This document shows, in pieces, positions 10,940-22,169 of a stretch of 64,000 nucleotides of DNA. Position 1 is the stretch's first letter; each line of letters starts with the position of its first letter. The DNA is taken from assembly GCA_020091685.1 (NCBI GenBank), contig CM034603.1:34596186-34660185 (forward strand), read 5' to 3'. The stretch is from Lutjanus erythropterus (taxonomy: Eukaryota; Chordata; Actinopteri; Lutjaniformes; Lutjanidae). A program made the position numbers and the translations under genes. The notes beneath the pieces were generated by a model. It worked only from the letters and a program-made list of their open reading frames with translations, did not search any database and was not told where the DNA came from.

Positions 10940-13090
10940 ACCTATGAAACTATTTTGACAGTCAATTAATCATGAAAGTATTTTTTCATGAAAAATGGCA
11001 GAAAATGCTGTTTTCAGCCCCTTAGATTTGGGGACTTCCCACTTTTCTTCATTTATTATCATATTGAACTGAATAAAAAAAAAACATTAAATACAATGTG
11101 AGTCTCAGGGCTTTCATCAGAATGAAACTACAAAATCATTTTGTTTTCCAGCATAACAGGAATCTATAACAAAGAATTGTCAGAATTGTTACTTTTAATG
11201 AACATTGGCTGCAAAACTTTGCAAAAGCTTTGGCAGAGCAAGTGAAAGATAAATGTTAAATGCTGGTATTTCCCATCATCTTGTTTGAATATATAAAGTG
11301 ATGATCCAGGACAAAACTACACAGGACCATGGAATCTTACCCTTAAACTATTACTGGTTTATTATCATAAAAAATATGTTAGCCTTTGGTGATCTGCTTG
11401 AGATAATGTGTACAAACTAAATAGGTAATGATTACCGTGTCAGACAGACCCTGAGCTTCAGGACAGACCTGACCTGAGCAACCAAAGTCTCTCAAATGTG
11501 CTCAAATATTCACCTTCCTGTGTCCCATCTGGACTGATGTCCGTCCTCCTCCCCGCTTCAGTCGCTTCAGCAGCCTGGTCTCATCACCTGCTCAATGGTC
11601 AATACAAAAAACTGTTAAAAGTGTGATGTTTGTTTGTTATTCATCACCCGTATTTCCATGTCCGATAACCCTGGCATAAGTTTAATGTTATCAAATCAAT
11701 TTTCTATGATTTCCCCAATCAACTTTTCACAATATAGGATCAGATTTAATGCAACACCTCTGCATAAATACGACCTTTGTGAAGCTGACTACTTGCAGCT
11801 TTTGTGGAGCTCCAAACTGATCACTGAACATCGTTATATTTATTCTGCAAATGCAGCAAACAAACGCAGCATGCCCAGCTCACATGCTCTGTTTGGCATT
11901 TGATCATGCACAAGAATTTTGACACCTTTAAGAAGTCACTGTTTTCATTTATAATCAATTTACTGAACTCTATTTATTCAGCAACAACATAACATAAATC
12001 CAGGTCAACAAACAATGTCTTCAGTGCAAATGGATTGGACAAGAAGAGGCCACTCAGTAGAGTTCAGATCCTCGCCAGGCAACAGATGGTGAAGCACCTA
12101 CTGCAACGCCACCACAACTGTCAAACGCAACCAGTGGAGATTTGCAAAGTTCTGCTAACATTAACATGACCCCCCATAGTTGTTTTCCTGAGCTGAAATA
12201 CGATTTTAAACTGAAACAGTTACTGATCACTTGTGGCCCCCAGAGGCGGGTTGAGAAGAGAAGTCAGCTGTCAGTGGTCACATAAAACAAACCAGTCAAA
12301 AAATAGAATTACAGCCTTGTAGTTGTATGTCTGCACCAACCTAGTCTAGTCTGACATTTCTAAAAGTAGGTGTTTAATGGTGGGAACATATTTTTTTCAC
12401 ATTAAAAACTTTAGTTCCACCATCATTAAGACTCTTTCCTGATTCACTCTGATCTACAGACACGATCAGCTCATCATTATCTAACTTTAACTAACCTGTG
12501 ATGAAGTGTTCGGCTCTGACGCACATCCTGACAGTTTAACAGTTGCTGTGACTGCATGAAACTTAGAAATCAGGTGATTTCTGTCTGTTAAAGCTGCTTC
12601 AATGCATGAGTACAAGAGTTTTCTTTAAAATTTGAAATGAAGAACATGCGGTTTGTGTGTGTGAGGTGGACTAGTGCTGCCTCCTACTGGACCGTCCTGG
12701 AACAGATGGGACAAAATATTCAGATTCATCACCTGTCAAGAAAATTGAATCTGAGTAAAACCACAGAGTAAAAATCTTATTAAGGTCGTAATTAGAGTTA
12801 ACGTAATTAAAACCAGTTAAGCGTCTGTTACAGTGAGATTTATGAGGGATTGCATAAACTGACCCAGTATCCTCAGGCATTTTTGTGCTAGAGCCAAAGG
12901 GCACAAAGACGAAATTTCAGTTATGTTTAATCCTCTGTGCAGTCTGTTGCTGATGTACTGTCATGGAGTGTGTTTGCTGTGCCTTTTCAGTAAGTTTTGC
13001 CTGCAGCCACCAAGGGGCAGCATAACACCTTATAACATCCACTATTCCCTGTGTCATGTCTTAGTGTGAGAGTGAACTGGCCTCTCTGAA
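10940..13090. other. intergenic, no gene seen
   Basis: No recognisable exon or named repeat was found. The only exon-like item is a short minus-strand block near 11516-11587, reported as a weak finding. Confidence 0.45.
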
Positions 13091-13274
13091 TCCATCTAGC
13101 CTAGAGTTGAAAGAATTAATCAATTTATCATTATTTCTGCAACTTTTGGATAATTGTTTAAGCATTTTTTTAAGCAAAAATGGTAAATATTCACATCATT
13201 TTCACAGCAGCCATATTGATATAAAATGTTAAGTTATGATATTGGTTTTTATCAATGATGCTACTTACAAAAAA

Positions 13275-13550
13275 CAAAAACTGAACTATGAAAGTTGCTT
13301 TTTGGGGTGTACAGTATTTTTTCTTTGGATGTCTAAAGTTTAAGTCGTTATCTACTCACCCTCATGCCGCTTTAAGGTCAAATTTATTTCGTTACTCTGC
13401 AAAACACTGCTGGATTTTCACAGGAAAACAGTGTTGCAGAATCTCCCAAATAATGGAAGTGAATGGTGACCAGTTTTAAAATGTTTAAAAAAACAACAGA
13501 ATAAAAACATAAAATGCCTCCATACTGCTCATCTGGTGTAATCAAATAAT
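13275..13550. repeat. dispersed teleost repeat fragment (family with TACTCACCCTCATGCC core)
   Basis: The segment contains tactcaccctcatgcc (13351), a tgctggattttcacaggaaaacag block and gcctccatactgctcatctg (13518). The same blocks occur in reverse orientation at 24370-24718. I recognise these as parts of an abundant fish repeat; the class is not certain. Confidence 0.75.
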
Positions 13551-13602
13551 TAGTCTAATAAATAAATAAATAAAAGGGTATTCAATGGAAAAAGAAGACC
13601 TG

Positions 13603-14310
13603 GGGTGGAAGTAACTAGTTACAAAAACTCAACTTATGTAGTTTTTTGGGTATTTGTATTTTTGTGAGTAGATTTTCAAGTCTGTGCTTTTACATATAAT
13701 TAAGTATGCATTACAAGATGTAACATACTTAGTTACTTTTAAAATCATAGTTGAGTACTGAGTTCAATTTGAATTAATATCCAGAAGTTTAAGTTGCACT
13801 TTATTTGCCAGTAAGGTGATCTGATCACAAATGGGCCGATGAAAACAAAGACATACAAATGAAAAACAAAACATGATGAAAACAGAATTAATTTAACTGA
13901 TTAAAAATATATTTGATATTTAATCAATAGTCATGGCAGTAACTGCACATCATTTGCCCTTGTTTTGTCTGGTGGAGCCATTTGTTGAACAAAGAAAATT
14001 AAAATTTGGACTTAAAATAAGAAAAAAATGACCATGAGGGAAAAAATGTGTTTTGTATCTGATAAATTGCTAATGATTAATAATCAATTTTTTTAACTAT
14101 TGATTAAATGCACAAAATTTGCAACCCTAGTTTGTAGAGGTGATGTGGCATCAGTGGTTAAAAGGGATTGATACTCTGAGTAGTTTTTGCTATGCATACT
14201 TTGTACTTTATGTACTTAAGTATATTTCCAACACCAACACTTTTACTTGTAATTAAGTAAAATTTTAGCAGTATAACAGTACTTGTACTTGAGTACATAC
14301 TGCTCAGGAC
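13603..14310. repeat. dispersed repeat, 'TTACTTGTAATTAAGTA' family, copy 1
   Basis: It starts with ggggtggaagtaactagtta, carries repeated acttttacttgtaattaagta-type segments, and ends near agtacttgtacttgagtaca. The interior shares tctggtggagccatttgttga (13968) with copies at 18935 and 52440. It looks like a non-autonomous element with short inverted ends (GGTGGAA...). This copy lies immediately upstream of the CpG-rich element before gadd45a. Confidence 0.8.
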
Positions 14311-14394
14311 TGATACTGACCGTGTTTTAAAGCAGTAATACTTCAGGTATGCTGCAGCAGTTTGGTGTTGGCAGGTTGACACCTTTCCCCTCTC

Positions 14395-14546
14395 TTTCTC
14401 GCGCCAGTCCTTTGGATCTCGCGCGCGGTTTCGGTAGGCTTTCGCACGCTCCGCAGCGGACCAATCAGAGAGCAGCAATCTTCCCAGAAGCGTCCCGTTG
14501 CTATGCGGTTGTCCTGAGACCTGTCCTGTCCTGTCCGGCAGCGAGG
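14395..14546 (+). promoter_or_regulatory. small CpG-rich element with CCAAT box and splice donor
   Basis: A local cluster of CpG dinucleotides (ctcgcg, ctcgcgcgcgg, cgcacgctccgcagcgg) contrasts sharply with the AT-rich flanks. It holds a CCAAT box at 14461-14465, an RFX-like half site gttgctatg at 14497, and a consensus splice donor GAGG|GTGAGT, with the exon ending at 14546. This fits an upstream promoter and noncoding first exon on the plus strand, about 600 bases before the gadd45a start codon. It could be an alternative gadd45a promoter, or a promoter of a noncoding or divergent transcript. Confidence 0.45.
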
Positions 14547-14894
14547 GTGAGTTCTGCACGAAGTTATTGATTCATTCATCACTTTATTTAATGCTCATTC
14601 ACTTTTAGCAATATATTTCAAATACAGATGTTTTGTTTATTGTCAGGTTGTTCTTACACTGCCAGAAATCATCACTGTTGTCAAATTGTTATGTCTGTGT
14701 GCAACGTTTTGAGATGTCAGATGTTCACGGGTAGAATTAGCATTACAGCTGTGCACAAGTTATTACAACATGGCAGGAAATGTTTGAGCCAGGCTCTTGA
14801 ATATATTTGTATTTAGTCCAAACGTTAGAGGCCAGCAGGCAGCTGTAGTCACGGTAGTAACCCAGCTGGAGACGGACACGCCCACTGCTCCGTC

Positions 14895-15060
14895 TCTGTC
14901 CAATCACACTCGAGAGCACGCCCGAAAAATTAGCATACGGCCAATGAGCAGAGCCATGCAAATGTTCGCCTGACTTTCATTGTCCCAGGCAGTTTTAATG
15001 TGAAGTTGCCAGATTTATCTCTCAGTTGCAGCACAGTGAGACAACAGATAAAAGTGTATG
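14895..15060 (+). promoter_or_regulatory. gadd45a: gadd45a proximal promoter
   Basis: Upstream of the gadd45a start lie CCAAT boxes at 14900-14904 and 14941-14945 and an octamer ATGCAAAT at 14956-14963, all within 64 bases. A TATA-like AGATAAAAG follows at 15046. In mammals the GADD45A promoter is known to use OCT-1 and CAAT-box sites for p53-independent stress induction, so the arrangement is what the gene should have. The transcription start is inferred to lie near or just after 15000-15070. Confidence 0.7.
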
Positions 15061-15149
15061 TTTAGTCGAGAAGATACGAGGATAAACTAACTACGAGCTC
15101 CACGGCGGTACTCTTTTGCTCTGAGGTGGATTTGGATTTTATGTACAAC

Positions 15150-17250
15150 ATGACATTTGAGGAACTAAGTGGGGATTACTCTCAAGAAAGGTAAATTTAA
15201 CGACATTTATTCTACTGTAGTATAACATCGATGCATATTTAATATTACCGGTGTCGACCTGCTACGCTGGTTACAGTGTGTGCTGCAACTTGACATGCAT
15301 TAAATAGATCAATGCATGATAAAGGTAGTTTTAAAGCTATTTCTGTTCTGACAACTGACTTACAGCATCTTCACTGCTGATAAACATTAAAAGACGGTGT
15401 TTGTTTGTTTGATCTGCTAACTGCTCTTCATCTGAGACCGGGTCGCGAGACGCTTTCCACTTTTCGGTAACTAATGTTAGCTAACTTAACGCGACGCTGC
15501 TCATTTAACATCACTTACAGGTGGTCAAAAAGTACCAGAAAACCTGATATGATATTCTTAAACGTGCCGTTTCGCTTTCACACAGGTGTCAGAAAAGATT
15601 TCAACCGCAAAGCTGATCTCAGTTTGGTGTTTAGTCGGCGAAACCAACCTGTGCGCATCTGGCAGCGGTGCCGGGTGGTTAGCTAGCAGTCCGGCTAATG
15701 TTAGCCGGAAGCAGGACGGTGTAAAGTGTCTTTTTGTGCGTGTGGTCCAGTTGTAACGATGCTAACATGAAGTTTTTTTTGTATCTGTGTTGCAGAATGG
15801 ATTCTGTGGCGAAAGCTTTGGAAGAAGTCCTCACCTCTGCCTTACCGCAGGGCTGCATTACAGTGGGAGTCTACGAGGCTGCCAAATCCCTCAATGTGTA
15901 AGTACAAGGTTACACAAGCTAACACTAAGTTACTGGGTAACACTTACACAATAAGGGTACAAATCATATAACTGACTTATGCTTAACTCATGCATGACTC
16001 GTTTATGATTTAATGCAGTTATTAATGACTTTATACGAAGTAGAAAAACAATTAGTGGATGTTAATTCACAACTACTTCATACATTAACTTACATGCATA
16101 TAAATTAGCTGTTTTAGCAGTTTTAAAGCTGGTTTCAGACCCATGTATTTGCTCAGCATATCTAAAAGCACAACTATAACTGTTCTTATAGAAATATGAA
16201 ACTTTATTGTTAATCAAACTGGGCACCAGATGCAGACATATTGAATATTCATACAGTGACAAATATACTTTCATGTAGGTTCATTGGAATCCAGCAAACT
16301 TAGTGCATATCGATTATTGTCTGAATTATAGGTGTGAACTAATCACATTGAGTCACAGTGATTTGATCACTTGTTAGCAGTGAGTAACAGGATTTAATGA
16401 TGCTTCCCATATTAATTAATGACGTGAATCATTGTGAGTCATGCATTATTAAGAACATGATTTATACCCTAACTTTTGACAGTTGTTAGATATCTCTCAC
16501 ATGTCCTAATGCACGTTTTCCTGCTTGCACCTAGCAGGATGTATACAGTGTTTTGTTAAACTATAAATAGACTCATTTATAATCTTTTCCTTCCCTCCTC
16601 AGAGACCCTGATAATGTGGTTCTGTGCATCCTGGCCACCGATGACGAAGATGTCAAAGATGTGGCCCTGCAGATCCACTTTACTCTCATTCAGGCTTTCT
16701 GCTGCGAGAATGACATCAACATCCTGAGAGTCAACAACACCCGGCGCCTGGCAGAAATTCTGGGTGGAGGAGGAGGTGGAAAGCAGAGTGGGGGTGAACC
16801 TATGGACCTGCACTGTGTCCTGGTCACAGTAAGTATCTTTTCTCTTTTTTTTTCTCTAAATGTTTTTCACCTAAGTGAGTCTTGTGATTTTATACAAAAA
16901 GGTTGAGGTGAGTACACATGAGTGAAACTCTTAATGCAGGAAGAACTTGCCTGTACTTGTTCTTGTGGTTTTGGTAAACAAGTGTGTGACTCCTCCCTCA
17001 TATGACTTATCAGGATTTTCAGCAGGGGAAATACCTTCCACATAAGCGGGGATTACTTGTAACTTAGTGCAATCTGAGCCATAAAAAATGGATTCATGTT
17101 TTAGCTAATTTATTCTCTTTCTGTTTACATTTTCAGAGTCCACATTCTACATCATGGAAGGACCCCGCTCTGAGCAAAGTGAACCGATTCTGCAGAGAGA
17201 GCCGCTGTATGGACCAGTGGGTGCCCATCATCAACCTGCCCGAACGATGA
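15150..17250 (+). CDS. gadd45a: growth arrest and DNA damage-inducible protein 45 alpha
   Basis: Four exons, 15150-15190, 15796-15897, 16603-16828 and 17137-17250 (TGA), join in frame to 160 residues with GT-AG introns. GADD45 proteins are small acidic nuclear/cytoplasmic stress proteins that bind PCNA, p21, CDK1-cyclin B and MEKK4, and help with cell-cycle arrest, repair and active DNA demethylation. The fold is L7Ae/GADD45-like. Seen here are [29 protein letters not shown], the acidic loop ATDDED, the hallmark [19 protein letters not shown] with NILRV, and the C-terminus [14 protein letters not shown], which identifies the alpha paralogue rather than beta or gamma. A Gly-rich linker ([12 protein letters not shown]) sits where the family is variable. 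An in-frame ATG at 15141 would add Met-Tyr-Asn, but 15150 has A at -3 and matches the usual N-terminus. Length is close to the mammalian protein (165). Whether this is the aa or ab fish copy is not decided. Confidence 0.97.
16943..16962 (+). promoter_or_regulatory. gadd45a: p53 response element in gadd45a intron 3
   Basis: Two abutting decamers, GAACTTGCCT and GTACTTGTTC, fit RRRCWWGYYY. The first is perfect and the second has a single mismatch (T for R at position 2). There is no spacer. The element lies in the third intron, where human GADD45A carries its well-known p53 site. Binding is inferred, not shown. Confidence 0.75.
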
Positions 17251-17940
17251 ACTTTTAGCCGCAAAACTCTCTGAAAGGACTTTTATATCTGCACAGGAAG
17301 GGTGGCGTGAACCCTGATGGACACATTACCACCCTGAGATCAAATTCCAAAGCACTGCTGATGGGGAAAGAAAAAATTTGCTGGGGGATGTATTTCCACT
17401 TTGGACAGGACTGTTTGGAGTTACGTCTGTCAGCCTTGGCAACCAAGATGAGATGGCGAGGCACTTGTATCTTCGTGAGGTGGAAATGGAAAAAAAAAAA
17501 AAAGCATGTGTGTGCTTTTTAACGTGAAGCCGGACACTGTACAGACGGATTCTATCATGTTTGTGTGGTAAAGCCTCTGTGACGAGTCAGAAAACGGAGC
17601 TGTTGAGTGGACCAAGGCCTCGGCCTCTCTCTGCAGAAACAAAGCACTTGTTGAAACACTGGACCTTTTTGCAATTTCACTTATTTGAATTAAATTGTTA
17701 ATGTTGATGTTGCTATTGTCCTAATTTAAAAAGGGAAGGGCTGCACATCCAGTGAAGACATTCTGTGTATTTAGTGTTTCATATGCCAGCTGGTTTTTTG
17801 CCACAAGTAAAATAATTCATTTGTTACAATTTAAGTTATTTCTAATGATATTTAAGTGTATTTATGTTTCATTTTTTTACATTAACTGAAATCTGAATAC
17901 ATATGTACTGCTGTCAATAAAAAGGTTTTTTTTTTGGAGC
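17251..17940 (+). other. gadd45a: gadd45a 3' UTR with poly(A) signal
   Basis: AATAAA at 17916-17921 is followed by a T-rich run, so cleavage is expected near 17935-17945. ATTTA pentamers at 17850 and 17860 and further AT-rich stretches suggest AU-rich-element control of mRNA half-life, as expected for an immediate stress gene. Confidence 0.8.
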
Positions 17941-18534
17941 CAGAACTGCACGTGTTTTCATTTTCATTTCTGGAAATTTTAGCAAAGCCGAGCTGATTTC
18001 TGACCTTTAGCAGTTGTAAAGAGGAGTCACGTGCAGATCACAGGGGTCATGTTGGCCTCTGTGGCCTCAGTGCCATCTCTGAGCTGAAGAGAACAATAAT
18101 CCTCAGCGCTCTCTCTGCACGGGCTTCTGCCTCGGTCAGCAGGACCATGTTCATTCATCCAAACGGTTCCCCCTTTTCACCAATTCTCTGTGATTTTGTT
18201 GGACGGTTAAGTTTAGCCTTTTCAGCCAGCTGACTTCCTAGAGTCAGGTGACGGCCGGGAGCATGTGACAGCTGCACACATGCTGCACAGTTAAAGAGGG
18301 ATACATCTATTCCACATGTTTCATTACACAAATTATGCACAACACAAGTGAGGTTTCATCAGGTGTTTTCGTGCTATTTGTGTCGCTGCCCTCGGGACCA
18401 GAATCTGTGGCGTAGATTACTGGAGACCACATGACTCCCTGGAAAAATTTTTTTTGAAGGAGGCACTGGCATGCAATCTGTTGTGCAAGCCGCTCTCAAC
18501 TTTTCCCTCCACTCCCCCTGCTCCTTTCCTTTTC

Positions 18535-18574
<40 letters not shown>

Positions 18575-18934
18575 GGTGATCTCGCTGGAGTTGAATGTCG
18601 GTGATGTCACCGGGTTGATGTAAGGCAGGCAATCCCCGCTGAAAGTGCCGAGTCATGGTCACAAGAAGAGAGAAGGCAGAGTTTGCCCTTGACTTGCACA
18701 ACCCAGTTCAGCTTTTCATGTGAGAAATCATGTGACTTTTAATATTGCTTCATTCAATCTGTTATAAAATCTGGCAAATTAGTAGGAGTGGTTGTACAAT
18801 ATAACGCTGCTTATTTTTACTCCCTTCCTATCAATTTTTTGTTCTTGATTGCAGGGTGTCTGTGGGCTCTTAAAAATCTTAAAAATTATAAAATCCAATA
18901 ATCTAAATTTTAGGCTTTAAAATGTCTTAAATGC
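17941..18934. other. intergenic, no gene seen
   Basis: Apart from a (CA)n run at 18538-18569, this stretch after gadd45a shows no exon or named repeat. Confidence 0.5.
18538..18569. repeat. (CA)n microsatellite
   Basis: About 16 uninterrupted CA units. Confidence 0.95.
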
Positions 18935-19608
18935 TGGGGTGGAAGTAACTAATTACAAATACTCAAATTACTGTAATTAAGTCTTTTTGGCTAGTTGTAC
19001 TTTTAGGAGTAGATTTTCAAGTGTGCACTTTTACTTGTAATTAAGTATGCATTACACTATGTAATCTACTTAGTTACTTTTAAACCCATAGTTGAGTACT
19101 GAGTACTATTTGAATTAATGTGCAAACCTTTCGCAAACATGTCAATGAAAACAAGGACATGAAACTGAAAAACAAAACAAAATGCTGCAGCAGCACACAG
19201 CTGGAATAAGGATGTTAATGATTAATCATTAATCGATTAACTGCCGTTGAGATTTAACCAATTAAAGGTGTTTTCATGGCTATTTCTACTATATTTTGAC
19301 ATTGTTTTATCTGGTGGAGCCATTTGTTGAATGAACTTGGACTTAAAATGAGGGGAAAATGAAGGGGAAAATGACAACAACAAAAAAAGTAATTGAGGGA
19401 AAAACATGCTTTGTATCTTATAAATTATTAATGATAAATCAGTTGTTAGCATGCAAAAAGTTGGATGCAAATGCACAAAGTTTGCATCTGTAGTTTGGAG
19501 AGGTTATTTCTAACACAAGTACTTTTACTTGTAATTGAGTAATATTTTAGCAATGTAACAGTACTTGTACTTGAGTACAGATTTCCAGTACTCTTTCCAC
19601 CTCTGGTT
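18935..19608. repeat. dispersed repeat, 'TTACTTGTAATTAAGTA' family, copy 2
   Basis: It opens with ggggtggaagtaactaatta and ends ttgagtacagatttccagta then ctctttccacctctgg, so the ends are inverted relative to one another. The interior shares tatctggtggagccatttgt (19308) with the copies at 13603 and 52440. It is the most complete copy and defines an element of about 670 bp. Confidence 0.82.
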
Positions 19609-19987
19609 AAATGTGATTTAACGTTTCATTAACTTCAGTCTTGCTTTTGAATGTGTTTTTGTATTGATCACACTGTAACAATTAAAAAACAAAACTAACA
19701 TGGATGCTAACAATGCCGCCCAGTCAGAATTAATCTGTGCTCATCCAGCTGGTTTCATTCTACACCTGCAAGACGAGGGCTTACATTATAATATGAACAT
19801 GACAGAGGCATGAAATTAAAAGGTCATGTGACCTGCATGAATCCTGTGACTGTCATCACTTATTATTTTGTGTTAATCTAGTCACAGTGCGTTGTGTGTT
19901 TTTCCATTGTGTGTGTTCTCTTCCAAACACATGCAGGTTAGACGAACCAGAAACTCAAAACCCTGAACAGGACGAGCAAGAATAGAA

Positions 19988-20200
19988 GATGGATGGATGG
20001 ATGGATGGATGGATGGGTGAGTGAGTGAGTGGGTGGATGGATGGATGGATGGATGGATGGGTGAGTGGGTGGATGGATGGAGGGATGGATGGATGGATGG
20101 AGGGATGGATGGATGGATGGATGGGTGAGTGAGTGGGTGAGTGAGTGGGTGGATGAATGGATGGATGGATGGATGGATGGATGGATGGAGGGATGGATGG
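19988..20200. repeat. (GGAT)n minisatellite with GAGTGAGTG interruptions
   Basis: GGAT tetramers alternate with short gggtgagtgagtgggt blocks. The minus-strand frames read His-Pro-Ser-Ile repeats, an artefact of the four-base period. Confidence 0.96.
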
Positions 20201-20330
20201 TAACAGCACCCCAGGTAGAGATTCGGTGTCCCACACTTTAGCAGGTTGATACTCATTACTACATTACCCAGAAGCCCCAACTGCAGACACTGATGATAAT
20301 AAGTGAACTTAAATGTAAACTAAATGCACT

Positions 20331-20625
20331 TAAAGGGCCAGTGTGCAGGACTCAGTGGGCATCTAGCGGTGAGCTTGCAGATTGCAAACATGACGTCTCA
20401 CCCTCCCCTAACAAGGATATATAGGAAAAACTACAGTTTGCTTGGTTTGTCCATTCTGGACTACTGTAGAACAAGGAAACTGAAAAAAGCAAAGGTTATT
20501 ACACCATTAACCAACAGTCTAGGCTCTGTTTGGTGCCAGACTTTAGTGTCGGGTCTACTGGAGCTTATGGGAGATGCATAAAACACAAAATATCTACATC
20601 ATATAATCTTTGATGGTGAAAAGCT
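20331..20625. repeat. dispersed repeat with TTAAAGGGCCAGTGTG end, copy 1
   Basis: It begins cttaaagggccagtgtgcag, then catctagcggtgagcttgca. The reverse complement of this end closes the copy at 22895-23125, and a related end closes the copy at 58305-58535 (cactggtcctttaa). This fits a non-autonomous DNA element with terminal inverted repeats, abundant in fish. Confidence 0.72.
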
Positions 20626-20692
20626 TTTAAAAAAGGAAAGAACACACTTTAAAGAATTACAGATTTTTCCTAATGTGCTCATTTGTTTACAA

Positions 20693-20945
20693 GGGTGGAA
20701 GTAACTAATTACAAATACTCAAATTACTGTAGTTATGTTACTTTTTTGGGTACTTTTATTAGTAGATTTGCAAGCCTGCACTTTTACTCAAGTAAGTATG
20801 TAAGTATGCATTGCAAGAGTACACATTACAAGTATGCATTATATATATTTCTAACACCAGTACTTTTTACTTGTAATTGAGTAATATTTTAGTGATGTAA
20901 CAGTACTTGTACTGGAGTACAGATTTTCAGTACTTTTTCCACCAC
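20693..20945. repeat. dispersed repeat, 'TTACTTGTAATTAAGTA' family, copy 3 (internally deleted)
   Basis: Both ends match copy 2 (gggtggaagtaactaattac; gagtacagattttcagtact), but the gene-like interior with gtggagccattt is missing, leaving about 250 bp, as in a deletion derivative. Confidence 0.8.
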
Positions 20946-22169
20946 TGTTTGTTTATTTGCTGTTGGTCTTTTGCATCACCTGTATTATTCATTCTCTCTT
21001 CATTTCATTTTGATTCAGAGGCTGCTTTACTGTAACTGACTGGGCCATAAAATACAATGTACAGTCTGTTGTATTAAGGATTAGTTTATAGCCTACCAAT
21101 ACACAATAATCAAAGGAAGCTTGTAAATGTTTTATTTGAATATGTGATATTGCCGTAACATTAGCTATTATTATTGGTTATAATGTATGAGGTCTACGTG
21201 GTGACACACAGGCAGGACTAATGAAGACGGTTAAGGATGCACAGGAGTTTAAATAACTCATGATGAGATGATGTAAAAATGCTCCTCAAACAGCTAATGA
21301 CTGGTACCTGAGGTGTTCCCCTTCCCTAGAAAAGGCTTCCTGGTCACAGTGGTTTCTGTTGGCACTGTGTGAAAGGTCACTCTGGCGTGTGACTGCAGGG
21401 CGTGACGCTGACTGATGTAATGTGGTATTGTTGTGACCGAAAGGGAAAAAGGGTTATTTTAAGATCGGAGCAGGTCGGCGGAGGGCTGATGTCCACCCGG
21501 CCTTCCACAGAAGCCGGCCCAAAAAAGGGTGAGCGAGTCTTACTGCATACCGTTATTAGTGTCTGCTGGCTGTGCTGCATTGTGGGTCAGAGTTCAGGTA
21601 TGTGCAGCACTATCTACTGTGTGTGTTTTTAAAATAGAACAGAGTATGATGACCAGATAAGTCACGATGCACTTTGAATTGTCCTGGGGGGACATAGTGT
21701 ATAACCTGTGGTATAATGTATGTAGAATTGTATAATACTCAGTCATTGTGCCAGAGATTATGAACATACAGCAATCAGTCCACTAAACCTGGAGTGAGGG
21801 GAAGGTCAATGTCAGGTTAAGATAACGGTATTTCAGAATAAAGGGGAAATCCACCCTAAAATATAGTCAACCTGAGAACACCTCTCTCACTGAGCTGCAA
21901 ATCAAATCATCAAAAACTGAAGTGTTTTCATCAGGTGACACGTTTTAGAATTGGTCCATAAATAAATAAATAAATCCAGAATTAAAATGTTAATCAGAAA
22001 ATGTCCCAGCAGCCAAGAAAAATCTAAATATTCAAACCTCAGCTGGGTGTCATTTTTAAAAATATGTTACACATTCCATGTTAGGGTGGAATTCCCCTTA
22101 CAGGTTGTGATTCATAGCTGCAAAATGCTCATTTATGGGCACTGGAGGAGGAGGAAGATTCCAGATCAT
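20946..22169. other. intergenic, no gene seen
   Basis: No exon with family resemblance and no named repeat was recognised. Confidence 0.45.

Noticed and set aside
19882-20280. Minus-strand frames reading His-Pro-Ser-Ile repeats up to 132 codons
   Set aside because: Artefact of the GGAT minisatellite; all three frames give the same repeat.
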